Positions 1-6,848 are shown, counted from the stretch's first letter. The stretch is DNA of 19,712 nt from Nitrosopumilus sp. BACL13 MAG-121220-bin23 (GCA_001437625.1 LIAL01000012.1:1-19712); one strand, 5' to 3'. The notes: generated from the letters alone by a model not told the origin. Numbers and translations are program-made.

Positions 1-832
1 ATATCTCTAATATTTTTTTATTGGATACTTTGACGGGTGTGGTTAGTAATTTTATCAAGTCTGATCCTAATGCTATCTTTGCCAAAAATATTGGAACGCC
101 TCCTGGATGTTTTGCACTTATTTGATCTGCTGTGAAATTTGAAAATTCTTTAAAACTTACTGGCATAGAATCTGCAATAATAAATGACTCTCCAAATGAT
201 TCTTTTTCCAGTATTGCAATCATACTTCCTACTGCATCATCAACATGAACAAAACTTTTGTAATACTCTCCTCCATTAGGTATTCTAAATGTATTTTTTT
301 TTAATCTTTTGATAAGCATTTCATAAAACCATCCATCTGACCCATAAACATCCCCCAAATGTACAACTGTAAAATCTATTTTGTGTTCTAGTGAATTATC
401 TTTTAAGTATTTTTCTGCATCTAGTCTAATTTTAACAAAATTTGTATTTGGATTATATTTTTGATTTTCATCTATTACTATTTCACCTGTTTCTCCATAC
501 ACGCCTAACCCTGAAATATAAATTATTGATTTTGTTATTGATTTAATTTCTTCAAATAATTTTTTTGTTCCTCCTAGATTTACTTTTTCCAATATTTTTT
601 TATTTTTTTCTAATGGTGTATGTGATGCAAGATGAAATACACAATCAAATTCTAAATCTTTAAAATCTATTTTTTCGTCTGTTATGTCGCCATAAATTAT
701 ATTTGATTTTGAATTTCCTTCTTTTCCCTTACGGATTAAACTTGTTACATTATATCCATTATCTATCAATGAATTCACTAATCTTGAACCTATGAATCCT
801 GTTGCACCTGTCACCAAAATTGATTTTGCCAT
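1..832 (-). CDS. NAD-dependent epimerase/dehydratase-like SDR, partial
   Basis: The reverse strand encodes about 277 residues in one open frame from an ATG at 832 to the left edge; the C-terminus is outside the window. Seen directly: an N-terminal Rossmann motif TGATGFIGSRL (residues about 8-18), a FHLAS segment near residue 67, an IYISGLGVYGETG strand/loop near residues 105-117, and a VVHLGDVYG segment typical of extended SDR sugar-nucleotide epimerases and dehydratases. The NAD(P)-binding half is therefore clear. Odd: the place where the catalytic YxxxK is expected reads FVKIRLDAEK, with Phe at residue 132 and Arg at 136, so both key residues are replaced. It could be an atypical SDR, perhaps a binding or regulatory protein rather than an epimerase; the substrate cannot be told. 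It is divergent from the CoA-binding gene at 934 and has its own TATA-like box. Confidence 0.85.
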   Translation of the reverse strand, partial: MAKSILVTGATGFIGSRLVNSLIDNGYNVTSLIRKGKEGNSKSNIIYGDITDEKIDFKDLEFDCVFHLASHTPLEKNKKILEKVNLGGTKKLFEEIKSITKSIIYISGLGVYGETGEIVIDENQKYNPNTNFVKIRLDAEKYLKDNSLEHKIDFTVVHLGDVYGSDGWFYEMLIKRLKKNTFRIPNGGEYYKSFVHVDDAVGSMIAILEKESFGESFIIADSMPVSFKEFSNFTADQISAKHPGGVPIFLAKIALGSDLIKLLTTPVKVSNKKILEI

Positions 833-854
833 TAGTTTTTACGATTTTTTTTAC

Positions 855-863
855 CATTTATTG
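855..863 (-). promoter_or_regulatory. TATA-like box for the SDR gene
   Basis: On the reverse strand an AT-rich CAATAAATG-type element is centred about 27 bp before the ATG at 832. This is the spacing expected for a leaderless archaeal transcript. No ribosome-binding site precedes the ATG. Confidence 0.4.
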
Positions 864-903
864 TATTTGTATCTATTTTACTAGTGCCATACGTTAATTC
901 AAA

Positions 904-912
904 AATTATATG
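904..912 (+). promoter_or_regulatory. TATA-like box for the CoA-binding gene
   Basis: AATTATATG is centred near 908, 26 bp before the GTG at 934. The spacing supports GTG 934 as the start of a leaderless transcript. Confidence 0.45.
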
Positions 913-933
913 CAACATTATTGAAATATTTTT

Positions 934-1347
934 GTGAATCAAGATTCTCATTCTGATGAAAAAATAATCGATGTGTTATCTTTGAAAACTGTTGCTGTAA
1001 TTGGCATGTCTAAACATCCATCAAAAGCTGCTCATTACGTTCCAAAATATCTAATTGACAATGGATATGATGTAACTCCTGTAAATCCTACTACTGATAA
1101 AATTTTGAATAGACGTTGCTATGACTCTGTCAATGAAATTGATGGCCCTGTTGATATTATTGATGTGTTTAGACCCTCTGATCAAATCTCTTTAATTATT
1201 CGTGATTGTATTGAGAAAAAACCCAAAGTGATATGGTTCCAAGAAGGAATTCATGATTTTGAGTCTGAAGAATTAGCTAGAAAATCTGGAATTATTGTTA
1301 TTTTTAATAGATGTATGTTGGCAGAACATCTGAGATTGCTAACATGA
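934..1347 (+). CDS. CoA-binding domain protein (YccU/CoA_binding_2 type)
   Basis: 137 residues starting at GTG. Nearly the whole chain is one CoA-binding Rossmann-like domain: the strand and glycine turn TVAVIGMSKHPSKAAHYVPKYL (residues 19-40, quoted in part as AVIGMSKHPS), then GYDVTPVNPT, the VDIIDVFRPSD segment (73-83), VIWFQEGIHD (99-108) and the closing IIVIFNRCMLAEHLR. These are the usual landmarks of the small stand-alone CoA-binding proteins found in bacteria and archaea. The family binds CoA or nucleotides, but its cellular role is not established. The stop overlaps the ATG of the next gene (ATGA at 1344-1347), so the two are probably co-translated. The GTG start is chosen from its distance to the TATA-like box. 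Confidence 0.85.
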   Translation: MNQDSHSDEKIIDVLSLKTVAVIGMSKHPSKAAHYVPKYLIDNGYDVTPVNPTTDKILNRRCYDSVNEIDGPVDIIDVFRPSDQISLIIRDCIEKKPKVIWFQEGIHDFESEELARKSGIIVIFNRCMLAEHLRLLT

Positions 1348-1712
1348 CTAATTTTGAAAATTTTCGTCAAGATCTAATTGATTTAGTAAAAAAATACGAT
1401 TCTGATATCCCTTTGAAGGTTGAGGAAGATATTGAAAATAATATTATCAAAATATTTGGCGCAAACATGACTTCCTTGGCTAGAGCTCAAAACGGTCTTA
1501 ATGATATGACTGAATTGGCATACACGACAGCTGAGCACCACCCTTATTGGAATTTATTGTATAATTGTTCAGAAATTGCCAATACTGTTTTAGATAAATG
1601 GAAAAATTCCTTGTCTTCTGATGATTTTAAAGACATTGATTGGGCTTTGAAAGAAATTCATCAAACTTTAGAAAAAATTAAAGATAAAGAACCACTTGAA
1701 CATGATTGCTAA
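1344..1712 (+). CDS. Small conserved-looking protein of unknown function
   Basis: 122 residues from the ATG at 1344, which shares ATGA with the stop of the CoA-binding gene. An in-frame ATG at 1311 lies deep inside the upstream gene, so the overlap start is preferred. The protein is acidic, mostly helical in appearance, with no membrane segment or signal peptide. A short stretch AEHHPYW (63-69) followed by LYN resembles the HHP-W-YN signature of pterin-4a-carbinolamine dehydratases, and LSSDDF further on resembles the family's later LTxxD. The rest, including the third catalytic His in a TH-GG context, does not match, so I do not assign that function. The tight overlap suggests the product works with, or is balanced against, the CoA-binding protein. 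Confidence 0.75.
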   Translation: MTNFENFRQDLIDLVKKYDSDIPLKVEEDIENNIIKIFGANMTSLARAQNGLNDMTELAYTTAEHHPYWNLLYNCSEIANTVLDKWKNSLSSDDFKDIDWALKEIHQTLEKIKDKEPLEHDC

Positions 1713-1806
1713 ATTTAATCTAAATTTTCTATTTTAACTAATAATCTTTGAACTATGTAACATTCTTAGATTGTCCTGAAAATTGATCCATCTTTGCTTG
1801 TATTAC

Positions 1807-1815
1807 TTTATAAAA
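1807..1815 (+). promoter_or_regulatory. TATA box for the membrane protein at 1838
   Basis: TTTATAAAA is a near-ideal archaeal TATA box, centred at 1811, 27 bp before ATG 1838. It favours the ATG over the TTG three bases upstream. Confidence 0.55.
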
Positions 1816-1837
1816 TACCTAATCTGGTAAATAATTG

Positions 1838-2425
1838 ATGAGCTCCAAAAATGATAACTCTGAAGGCCTATTCGGTACTGTAAAAGTAGGTTTTGGAGCT
1901 GGTTTGGTTGCTGGATGTGCATTATTTTCATCATTTCTTTCGATTGATCAACAAATTAACATTCCACATGGTACATTTTACAAAACAATTGGTATTCCGT
2001 TTGGTGTTGAAGGTATGGGTGCAGTTGCAATAGGATTTCTTGCACACATTATTGTTTCTGCACTAATTGGTATTTGTTTTAATTTGGCAGCTTCGTATTG
2101 GAGAACATTTAGAATTGTAACTATTCCCAAGGGAATTTTAACTGGTGCAATCACTGGTGCAATTGTATTTAGTTTAGCGTTCTTACCATTACATACTCTG
2201 GTTATGACGCCTATGCTTGAATCTGCAATTTATTCAAGTGATTCTATTGTTAATATCCTACCTGATGAAAAAGAAGCATTAGCTACGTTATTGGTTAACA
2301 ACGATTTTGTATTGTGGTATTCTGCGCTTTTACATGTAATATTTGGTTCTGTAATGGGTCTGATGTCTGGATTCCTTCTACATGATAGATATAGAACTGT
2401 AGAGCGAATTCGTTCATTTTGGTAA
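1838..2425 (+). CDS. Four-helix integral membrane protein, unknown function
   Basis: 195 residues from ATG 1838; a TTG at 1835 is the codon just before and would add one residue. Four hydrophobic helices are visible at about 13-35, 60-86, 95-118 and 158-182, with Gly-rich small-residue patches (GFGAGLVAG, GILTGAITGAIV) that suggest tightly packed helices. The region 127-157 between helices three and four is polar and acidic and is likely a loop. The tail ends with a basic stretch RYRTVERIR, by the positive-inside rule probably cytoplasmic. No transporter or enzyme motif is recognised. It is a single-gene unit with its own TATA box, converging on nreA. Confidence 0.75.
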   Translation: MSSKNDNSEGLFGTVKVGFGAGLVAGCALFSSFLSIDQQINIPHGTFYKTIGIPFGVEGMGAVAIGFLAHIIVSALIGICFNLAASYWRTFRIVTIPKGILTGAITGAIVFSLAFLPLHTLVMTPMLESAIYSSDSIVNILPDEKEALATLLVNNDFVLWYSALLHVIFGSVMGLMSGFLLHDRYRTVERIRSFW

Positions 2426-2436
2426 TAGTTGGATTT

Positions 2437-2455
2437 AATTTTTCTTTTTAATTTA
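2437..2455. terminator. T/A-rich convergent terminator region
   Basis: The 30 bp between two convergent stops holds a run of T broken by a single C (about 2438-2449), followed by AT-rich sequence. Archaeal transcription ends at such T-tracts, so this probably ends the membrane-protein transcript. The nreA transcript, moving the other way, would read A-runs here and may end further on. No hairpin is evident. Confidence 0.35.
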
Positions 2456-3613
2456 TTACATAAAATCTGAAATTGTTTTTTGTCTAACTCTGTTAATCAT
2501 ATTTCCATTTACAATCCATTCTTTTTTACTTACACTTGTTTTTGCTGATGCTAAATTCAATGCATGATTAAAGTCTGACACAATTTGTGGTTTTTGTTTC
2601 ATAGCTTCCCTGATACCTTCACGAACTTGCCATACTCCGACTGGAATAGCGTATTCTGGTCTAATTTCCCTAAAAATTAAAACCCCTGCTTGAATTTTAT
2701 TTTTTAGTAAATATTCTGAAACTCCTAGTTTTGCAGCAAAATATGCTCCTGCAATACGTGGCGGATGATCTATACCTCGTGCATCCTCGCTATCTGAGCC
2801 AAACCCTAAAATTCCATTTGAATACCATCCCTCAATCATTTCAAAAATCCATCTGTGTGGGAATAAAATCACTGAAAATATATTCCCTAAATGTTCATAT
2901 GAAAAAATTTTACACGTGTCAATAATACTATTTTCTAAAATTTCTTTAACTATTGATTTTGAAATTATATCATCTGTTGCAGTAATACTCCATTTTGTTG
3001 GAACTAATTTTCTTTTTTTACCTAACATCCCAATACTGAAACATTTTTGAATTTTAGAAATTTCAATTCCTGAATTATATAATTTTAAAACTGCATCTTG
3101 TGCTTTCATATCTTTATCATAAAATATTTTTTCAATTGATTTGGTGGATGTACTTCCAGAAAACTTTGCAGATTTTATTTCACCTGTGGGGCCAAAAGGT
3201 GCACTTTCGCCATCAATAGAAATATTTGAAGATGTATTTTTCATAAAAACTAAATCTAAATCCGTAGGTTTTTCTGACATGGTAATTTCTTGAAGATTCT
3301 CAATGTACCTGCCTTCTGTTTGTTCAATTGGTATTTTTTGAACCCCTCTTACCAAGTTTAAACGAAAATTTATGATTTCTTCAAGTGATTTACCTTTCCA
3401 TTTTTCAGGACTATCCAACAAACTAGTATCTCCGTGAATCGGTGGAACCATTGGACCCACAAAGACCTTTGGATAATTATACGATCCCACAAATACTGAT
3501 GGTGGACTAGTACCGCTAATGGAATCTGATGAAAATAAATTTCCATATTTTGATAAAGTTTTATGCCATTTTGATAATATTGATCGTCGTATCTCTTGAG
3601 AGTCTGATGACAT
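2456..3613 (-). CDS. nreA: NreA-type archaeal DNA repair protein with PIP motif
   Basis: 385 residues. The family is recognised from its conserved blocks: PPSVFVGSYNYPKVFVGPMVP (about 37-57, quoted in part as GSYNYPKVFVGP), KRKLVPTKWSITATDD (about 201-216), FPHRWIFEMIEGW and a Tyr/Arg-rich C-terminal half. These are the DUF650/DUF651 (Nre) proteins, which in Haloferax act with UvrABC in repair of mitomycin C damage through PCNA. The last eight residues, QKTISDFM (378-385), form a PCNA-interacting peptide (Q, Ile, Phe-Met spacing), the feature expected of NreA. The N-terminal cysteine cluster I recall in many euryarchaeal Nre proteins is absent; there is only a Ser-rich leader. The gene is alone on its strand, between a convergent membrane protein and the divergent BtuF-like gene. 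Confidence 0.88.
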   Translation of the reverse strand: MSSDSQEIRRSILSKWHKTLSKYGNLFSSDSISGTSPPSVFVGSYNYPKVFVGPMVPPIHGDTSLLDSPEKWKGKSLEEIINFRLNLVRGVQKIPIEQTEGRYIENLQEITMSEKPTDLDLVFMKNTSSNISIDGESAPFGPTGEIKSAKFSGSTSTKSIEKIFYDKDMKAQDAVLKLYNSGIEISKIQKCFSIGMLGKKRKLVPTKWSITATDDIISKSIVKEILENSIIDTCKIFSYEHLGNIFSVILFPHRWIFEMIEGWYSNGILGFGSDSEDARGIDHPPRIAGAYFAAKLGVSEYLLKNKIQAGVLIFREIRPEYAIPVGVWQVREGIREAMKQKPQIVSDFNHALNLASAKTSVSKKEWIVNGNMINRVRQKTISDFM

Positions 3614-3684
3614 TGATATTTGTGCCTAAAATGAGCCTATTAACTTGACTAATTTTTAAAATAGATAATTACTATATGTGTAAT

Positions 3685-3692
3685 CTTTAAAC
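3685..3692 (+). promoter_or_regulatory. TATA-like box for the BtuF-like gene
   Basis: CTTTAAAC is centred at 3688-3689, 26 bp before ATG 3715, again fitting a leaderless transcript. Confidence 0.45.
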
Positions 3693-3714
3693 TTCATAAC
3701 ATCTATTTCTAAAC

Positions 3715-4638
3715 ATGGCTGTAGATAGAATTGTTTCATTTCTACCTAGTGCCACTGAATTACTTTATGAATTTGGTGTCGAAGATAAATTGTTTGGAGT
3801 TACACATGAATGTAAATATCCTGATTCTGCAAAATTAAAACCACAAGTAATTTCTTCTGTAATAAATTCTAATGAATTAACAAGTAATGAAATCAACACT
3901 GCTACGTGTACACTATTACGTGACGGAAAAGATATTTTTACTTTAAATGAACAAAATCTTAAAGATGCAAATCCTGATTTGATTATTTCTCAAGAAACTT
4001 GTGAGGTTTGTGCAGCTTACACTGCACAAGTTAAAAATGCAATAGATCTTCTTCCAAAAAAACCTAAATTATATTCTATGGATCCTCATAACTTAGATGA
4101 AATAATACAATCCGTTATAAAATTGGGAAAAATTTTGGATAAAAACCAAAAATCTTTAGAAATTGTTAATTCTTTAAAAAAAAGAATTCAAAATATACAA
4201 AACTCTAAAAATAAAATATCTCTCAAAGTACTTGCAATAGAATGGATTGAGCCTTTTTTTACTGCTGGTCATTGGATTCCTCAAATGATTGAATCTGCTG
4301 GAGGGATTAATTTAATCAGTAAAACTGGCGAACATTCTCGACGTATGAATATGGATGAAATCATAGACTCTGATCCTGATGTGATTATTTTTATGCCGTG
4401 CGGATTTGACACTTTACGTACTGTATCTGAATATGATACGATTTTAAAGAATAATTCTGTTTGGAATTCTCTAAATGCTGTAAAAAATAAACAAATTTTT
4501 GCTGTTGATGCAAATTCTTTTTTTAGCAAGCCTAGTATCAGAACAGTTGAGGGATTAGAGATTTTGGCTAAAATCATACAGCCTGATAGATTTAAGGAAT
4601 TAGTTGTATCTGAGGGTTCTTTTTACCATATTTCTTAA
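3715..4638 (+). CDS. Signal-less BtuF-like (class III) substrate-binding protein
   Basis: 307 residues. The opening RIVSFLPSATELLYEFGVED, then GVTHECKYPD (28-37), PDLIISQETCEVC (87-99), and the C-terminal lobe with WIPQMIESAGG (187-197) and DPDVIIFMPCGFD are the landmarks of periplasmic_binding_2 proteins of the cobalamin/Fe(III)-chelate class: two Rossmann-like lobes joined by a long helix. Unlike transport BtuF proteins the chain starts directly at the first strand, with no signal peptide, lipobox or membrane anchor, so the product should be cytoplasmic. A CxxC (Cys96, Cys99) sits in the hinge region and is, as I recall, shared with the signal-less subfamily often annotated as cobalamin-binding protein. 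No ABC permease or ATPase of this class lies nearby. A role in corrinoid handling is inferred, not shown. Confidence 0.85.
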   Translation: MAVDRIVSFLPSATELLYEFGVEDKLFGVTHECKYPDSAKLKPQVISSVINSNELTSNEINTATCTLLRDGKDIFTLNEQNLKDANPDLIISQETCEVCAAYTAQVKNAIDLLPKKPKLYSMDPHNLDEIIQSVIKLGKILDKNQKSLEIVNSLKKRIQNIQNSKNKISLKVLAIEWIEPFFTAGHWIPQMIESAGGINLISKTGEHSRRMNMDEIIDSDPDVIIFMPCGFDTLRTVSEYDTILKNNSVWNSLNAVKNKQIFAVDANSFFSKPSIRTVEGLEILAKIIQPDRFKELVVSEGSFYHIS

Positions 4639-4644
4639 AAATTC

Positions 4645-4653
4645 CTTTATCTA
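4645..4653 (+). promoter_or_regulatory. TATA-like box for the small basic protein
   Basis: CTTTATCTA lies just after the stop of the BtuF-like gene and is centred 27 bp before ATG 4676. It argues for a separate leaderless transcript and against the longer frame beginning at 4604. Confidence 0.45.
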
Positions 4654-4675
4654 TGACAAACTATTACCACTTTGT

Positions 4676-4876
4676 ATGGTTCGAGCAAAATTAACTGAAA
4701 AAGAGAAAGAAAAGTCAAAGAAAGAACAAACAGTAAGAGCAGAACAATCTCGTGCTGCTAGGAGAAGTGGAAAAAGTACGAAAACTGAGGGTAAAGTTGC
4801 TAAATCAACTTCAAAAACAAGTGAATCTAGATCCTCTAAGAAAATTGCAACTATCAAAAAGAGAACTAGAAGTTAA
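4676..4876 (+). CDS. Small, highly basic, low-complexity protein
   Basis: 66 residues from ATG 4676. By my count 15 Lys and 8 Arg against 7 Glu and no Asp, a net charge near +16, with many Ser, Thr and Ala and almost no large hydrophobics. The first third alternates Lys and Glu (EKEKEKSKKE) and is probably helical; the remainder (SGKSTKTEGKVAKSTSKTSE) is likely disordered, ending in a basic KKRTRS tail. It has no histone fold and no zinc motif. The composition suggests binding to nucleic acid or the ribosome, resembling eukaryotic histone tails only in composition. An in-frame ATG at 4604 would extend it by 24 residues into the upstream gene with a hydrophobic leader; the TATA spacing favours 4676. 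Confidence 0.65.
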   Translation: MVRAKLTEKEKEKSKKEQTVRAEQSRAARRSGKSTKTEGKVAKSTSKTSESRSSKKIATIKKRTRS

Positions 4877-4913
4877 TTATCTTAATTTCTTGTCTATGAT
4901 TACTAATTGCATT

Positions 4914-4947
4914 GACAATGAAAGTTGCTAACATAACGCAAATTGTC
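4914..4947. repeat. Interrupted inverted repeat upstream of DUF432-mscS
   Basis: GACAAT (4914-4919) and TTGC (4925-4928) pair with GCAA (4938-4941) and ATTGTC (4942-4947). This makes ten complementary pairs with a five-base bulge on the left and a nine-base spacer TAACATAAC. The spacer lies about 28-36 bp before ATG 4965, where the TATA box should be, so the arms could be an operator flanking the promoter. Confidence 0.5.
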
Positions 4948-4964
4948 GACTTAACCATAATAAA

Positions 4965-5729
4965 ATGAAAACAATGAGCACTGCTTCTGAAACAACTTTT
5001 TCAAATTATGGGATATATGATTTAGGCGATAATCTTGAATTATTACTTCCAAACACTTTGATTACATTTCAAAGAATAAGTGATGACGCTTTTTCATACT
5101 TTAGAGAAGATTCAGAAGGTAAAATAATTGAAAAAATTATTCCTGTAAAATCTAATGATGTTAAAATTAAATTGGTTCCTATCCCACCTCTTAACCATCC
5201 TGCAAAAAGAACAAACTATGTTTTTTTAAAACTTGATAAAGAAATTCATCTTGGTGAAAATTCAGCTGCAAGTATTTTTGTTCACTGTCCTATTGAAATT
5301 GGAATATTTTTAATTTATGGTGATAATCACGAGCCTCTTGATTGGGTAACTTGTAATCCTTTGAATTCTAGATTTGGACTATATGGTTCTCCTGATACTG
5401 GAAAACTATGTAAATATGCAGAAGTATCATTAGCTACTGATTATGATGATTCTGTTTCTTATGTAAATGCAGTGATGCATATTGTTATTGAAAATACTTT
5501 GTCTTTTGCACAAACTATCAGTAAGGTAATTTTTCCTATAACTGATAATAATCTGTACTACAAAGATTCTAGATCTATTATTGATGGGATAAAAATAATT
5601 ATGAAAAAACGTGCAGCTGTAAATATTGCTGAGGTAAAACCTACTCTTGTAGATACTGAGTGGGCCACAGCTCCTGCTTGGGATAAATCAATTACTAGTA
5701 TTCATAATATGGAGATGACCTTGGAATAA
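4965..5729 (+). CDS. DUF432 family protein
   Basis: 254 residues from ATG 4965; an in-frame ATG at 4974 is a possible alternative. The chain is soluble-looking, with no membrane helix or signal peptide. I recognise it as the archaeal DUF432 family from its layout: an N-terminal segment YGIYDLGDNLELLLPN (15-30), a central PLNHPAKRTNYVFLKLDKEI block, FVHCPIEIGIFL, and KLCKYAEVSLAT before the C-terminal half. The function is unknown. The stop TAA shares its last A with the ATG of the MscS-type channel, so the two are translationally coupled; DUF432 genes sit beside MscS genes in other archaea as far as I recall. A regulatory or accessory role for the channel is the natural inference. Confidence 0.75.
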   Translation: MKTMSTASETTFSNYGIYDLGDNLELLLPNTLITFQRISDDAFSYFREDSEGKIIEKIIPVKSNDVKIKLVPIPPLNHPAKRTNYVFLKLDKEIHLGENSAASIFVHCPIEIGIFLIYGDNHEPLDWVTCNPLNSRFGLYGSPDTGKLCKYAEVSLATDYDDSVSYVNAVMHIVIENTLSFAQTISKVIFPITDNNLYYKDSRSIIDGIKIIMKKRAAVNIAEVKPTLVDTEWATAPAWDKSITSIHNMEMTLE

Positions 5730-6553
5730 TGGTAATAGAATTACTTCAGAGTTTATCTGAAATGCACCTTGTTGGAGAATTAACTGTTCTCTCCTTACTA
5801 CTTGGCGGTATTATAATGGTAGGTGGTATAATTACTGCAAAAATTGCAAAAATATTATTTCATAAATATTATGCACCGTCCTTACCTAAAGATACTGCTC
5901 AGAATATTAGTAAATTAATTTATTTTGGAATTTTAATAATTTCTTTTCTAGCATTTACTTCTAGCCAGGGCATTGATTTATCTGGAATTATGGTGGCAGG
6001 TGGGATATTTGCAGTGGTTATTGGATTTGCAACGCAATCTGTTGTTTCTAATTTAATATCTGGTCTTTTCTTGATGGTTGAAAAACCTGCAAAACATGGA
6101 GATGCTATTGATCTTCCTGATATGGGGATTTCTGGAACTCTTTTAGATATCGGAACCTTTTCCAGTAAAGTTCGAATATTTGATGGCACTGTTACTAGAA
6201 TCCCTAATGACAAATTCTTTACATCCAACATTCGTTCCCTCACTTTATCTACTGTTAGACGTGCTGATGCTGTGGTAGGAATTTCATACAATTCAGACAT
6301 AGAAAATGCAATTTTAGTTATGAGAACTCATATTTTACAAACAATGCCTTTTGTACTTCAAATACCTAAACCTGAATTTCGAATTGAAGAGTTAGGTGAC
6401 TCTAGTGTACATATTCATGTATTTGTTTGGTATCCTAAAGATGATTGGAGTGAAGCTCAACCTATTCTTCTTGCAAAGCTTAAACGGGCTCTTGATAATG
6501 CTGAAATTGAAATCCCTTTCCCACAAAGAGTAATTTGGTCTGGAAAAAATTAA
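5729..6553 (+). CDS. MscS-family mechanosensitive ion channel
   Basis: 274 residues, overlapping the DUF432 stop by one base. Three membrane helices are seen at about 17-39, 61-77 and 84-116. The third is the pore helix, with the alternating Gly/Ala pattern IMVAGGIFAVVIGFATQSVV (87-106) and the family's NLISGLFLMVEKP exit. The beta domain follows: HGDAIDLPD, GTLLDIGTF, VRIFDGTVTRIPND (148-161). The remaining residues form the mixed alpha/beta C-terminal cage. This is a compact MscS, close to the E. coli length of 286. Such channels open on membrane tension to release solutes during osmotic downshock. It converges on the small membrane protein at 6550-6828 with a 4-bp overlap. Confidence 0.93.
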   Translation: MVIELLQSLSEMHLVGELTVLSLLLGGIIMVGGIITAKIAKILFHKYYAPSLPKDTAQNISKLIYFGILIISFLAFTSSQGIDLSGIMVAGGIFAVVIGFATQSVVSNLISGLFLMVEKPAKHGDAIDLPDMGISGTLLDIGTFSSKVRIFDGTVTRIPNDKFFTSNIRSLTLSTVRRADAVVGISYNSDIENAILVMRTHILQTMPFVLQIPKPEFRIEELGDSSVHIHVFVWYPKDDWSEAQPILLAKLKRALDNAEIEIPFPQRVIWSGKN

Positions 6554-6828
6554 CTAGTTTTTGCCTGTTTTTTATCTGCACGTCTTTTCTTAATTAAACT
6601 AAACATGATCATACCTACATTGATAATTGAAATGATTTCAATTAAATCTACGCCGTATAGGAACCAATCAATTACTGGATGAACTCTTGAAATGATTCCT
6701 GCTTCAAGCATTATGTCTGCATTCCATACCATATGTGGTATTTGAATAAATTGTATTATTGCAATAATTACAATACTTCCTAGTATTTTATTTTCATACC
6801 AATTCCAAAATTTGCCCCACGGATTCAT
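6550..6828 (-). CDS. Small two-helix membrane protein
   Basis: 92 residues from ATG 6828. The N-terminus MNPWGKFWNWYENK is aromatic-rich and amphipathic, followed by helices at about 15-35 and 54-79 and a very basic tail KKRRADKKQAKTS, which should lie in the cytoplasm. No family is recognised. Its stop codon TAA and that of the convergent MscS-type gene are both read from the same TTAA palindrome at 6550-6553. A TATA-like box 25 bp upstream supports independent expression. Confidence 0.7.
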   Translation of the reverse strand: MNPWGKFWNWYENKILGSIVIIAIIQFIQIPHMVWNADIMLEAGIISRVHPVIDWFLYGVDLIEIISIINVGMIMFSLIKKRRADKKQAKTS

Positions 6829-6848
6829 AAATTATTTTATTCTTTAAT

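Noticed and set aside
1530..1560. AEHHPYW stretch suggesting a pterin-4a-carbinolamine dehydratase.
   Set aside because: The third catalytic His in its TH-GG context and the N-terminal strand pattern are not visible; the match is limited to one short motif.
2731..2925. Forward-strand 64-codon open frame inside nreA.
   Set aside because: It lies wholly opposite a well-supported gene, has no family resemblance and no promoter; the same holds for the other antisense frames in cysS, nadE, ahcY, metG and the permeases.
4604..4675. N-terminal hydrophobic extension of the small basic protein from ATG 4604.
   Set aside because: It overlaps the end of the BtuF-like gene, and the TATA-like box at 4645-4653 would lie inside it; ATG 4676 fits the spacing.
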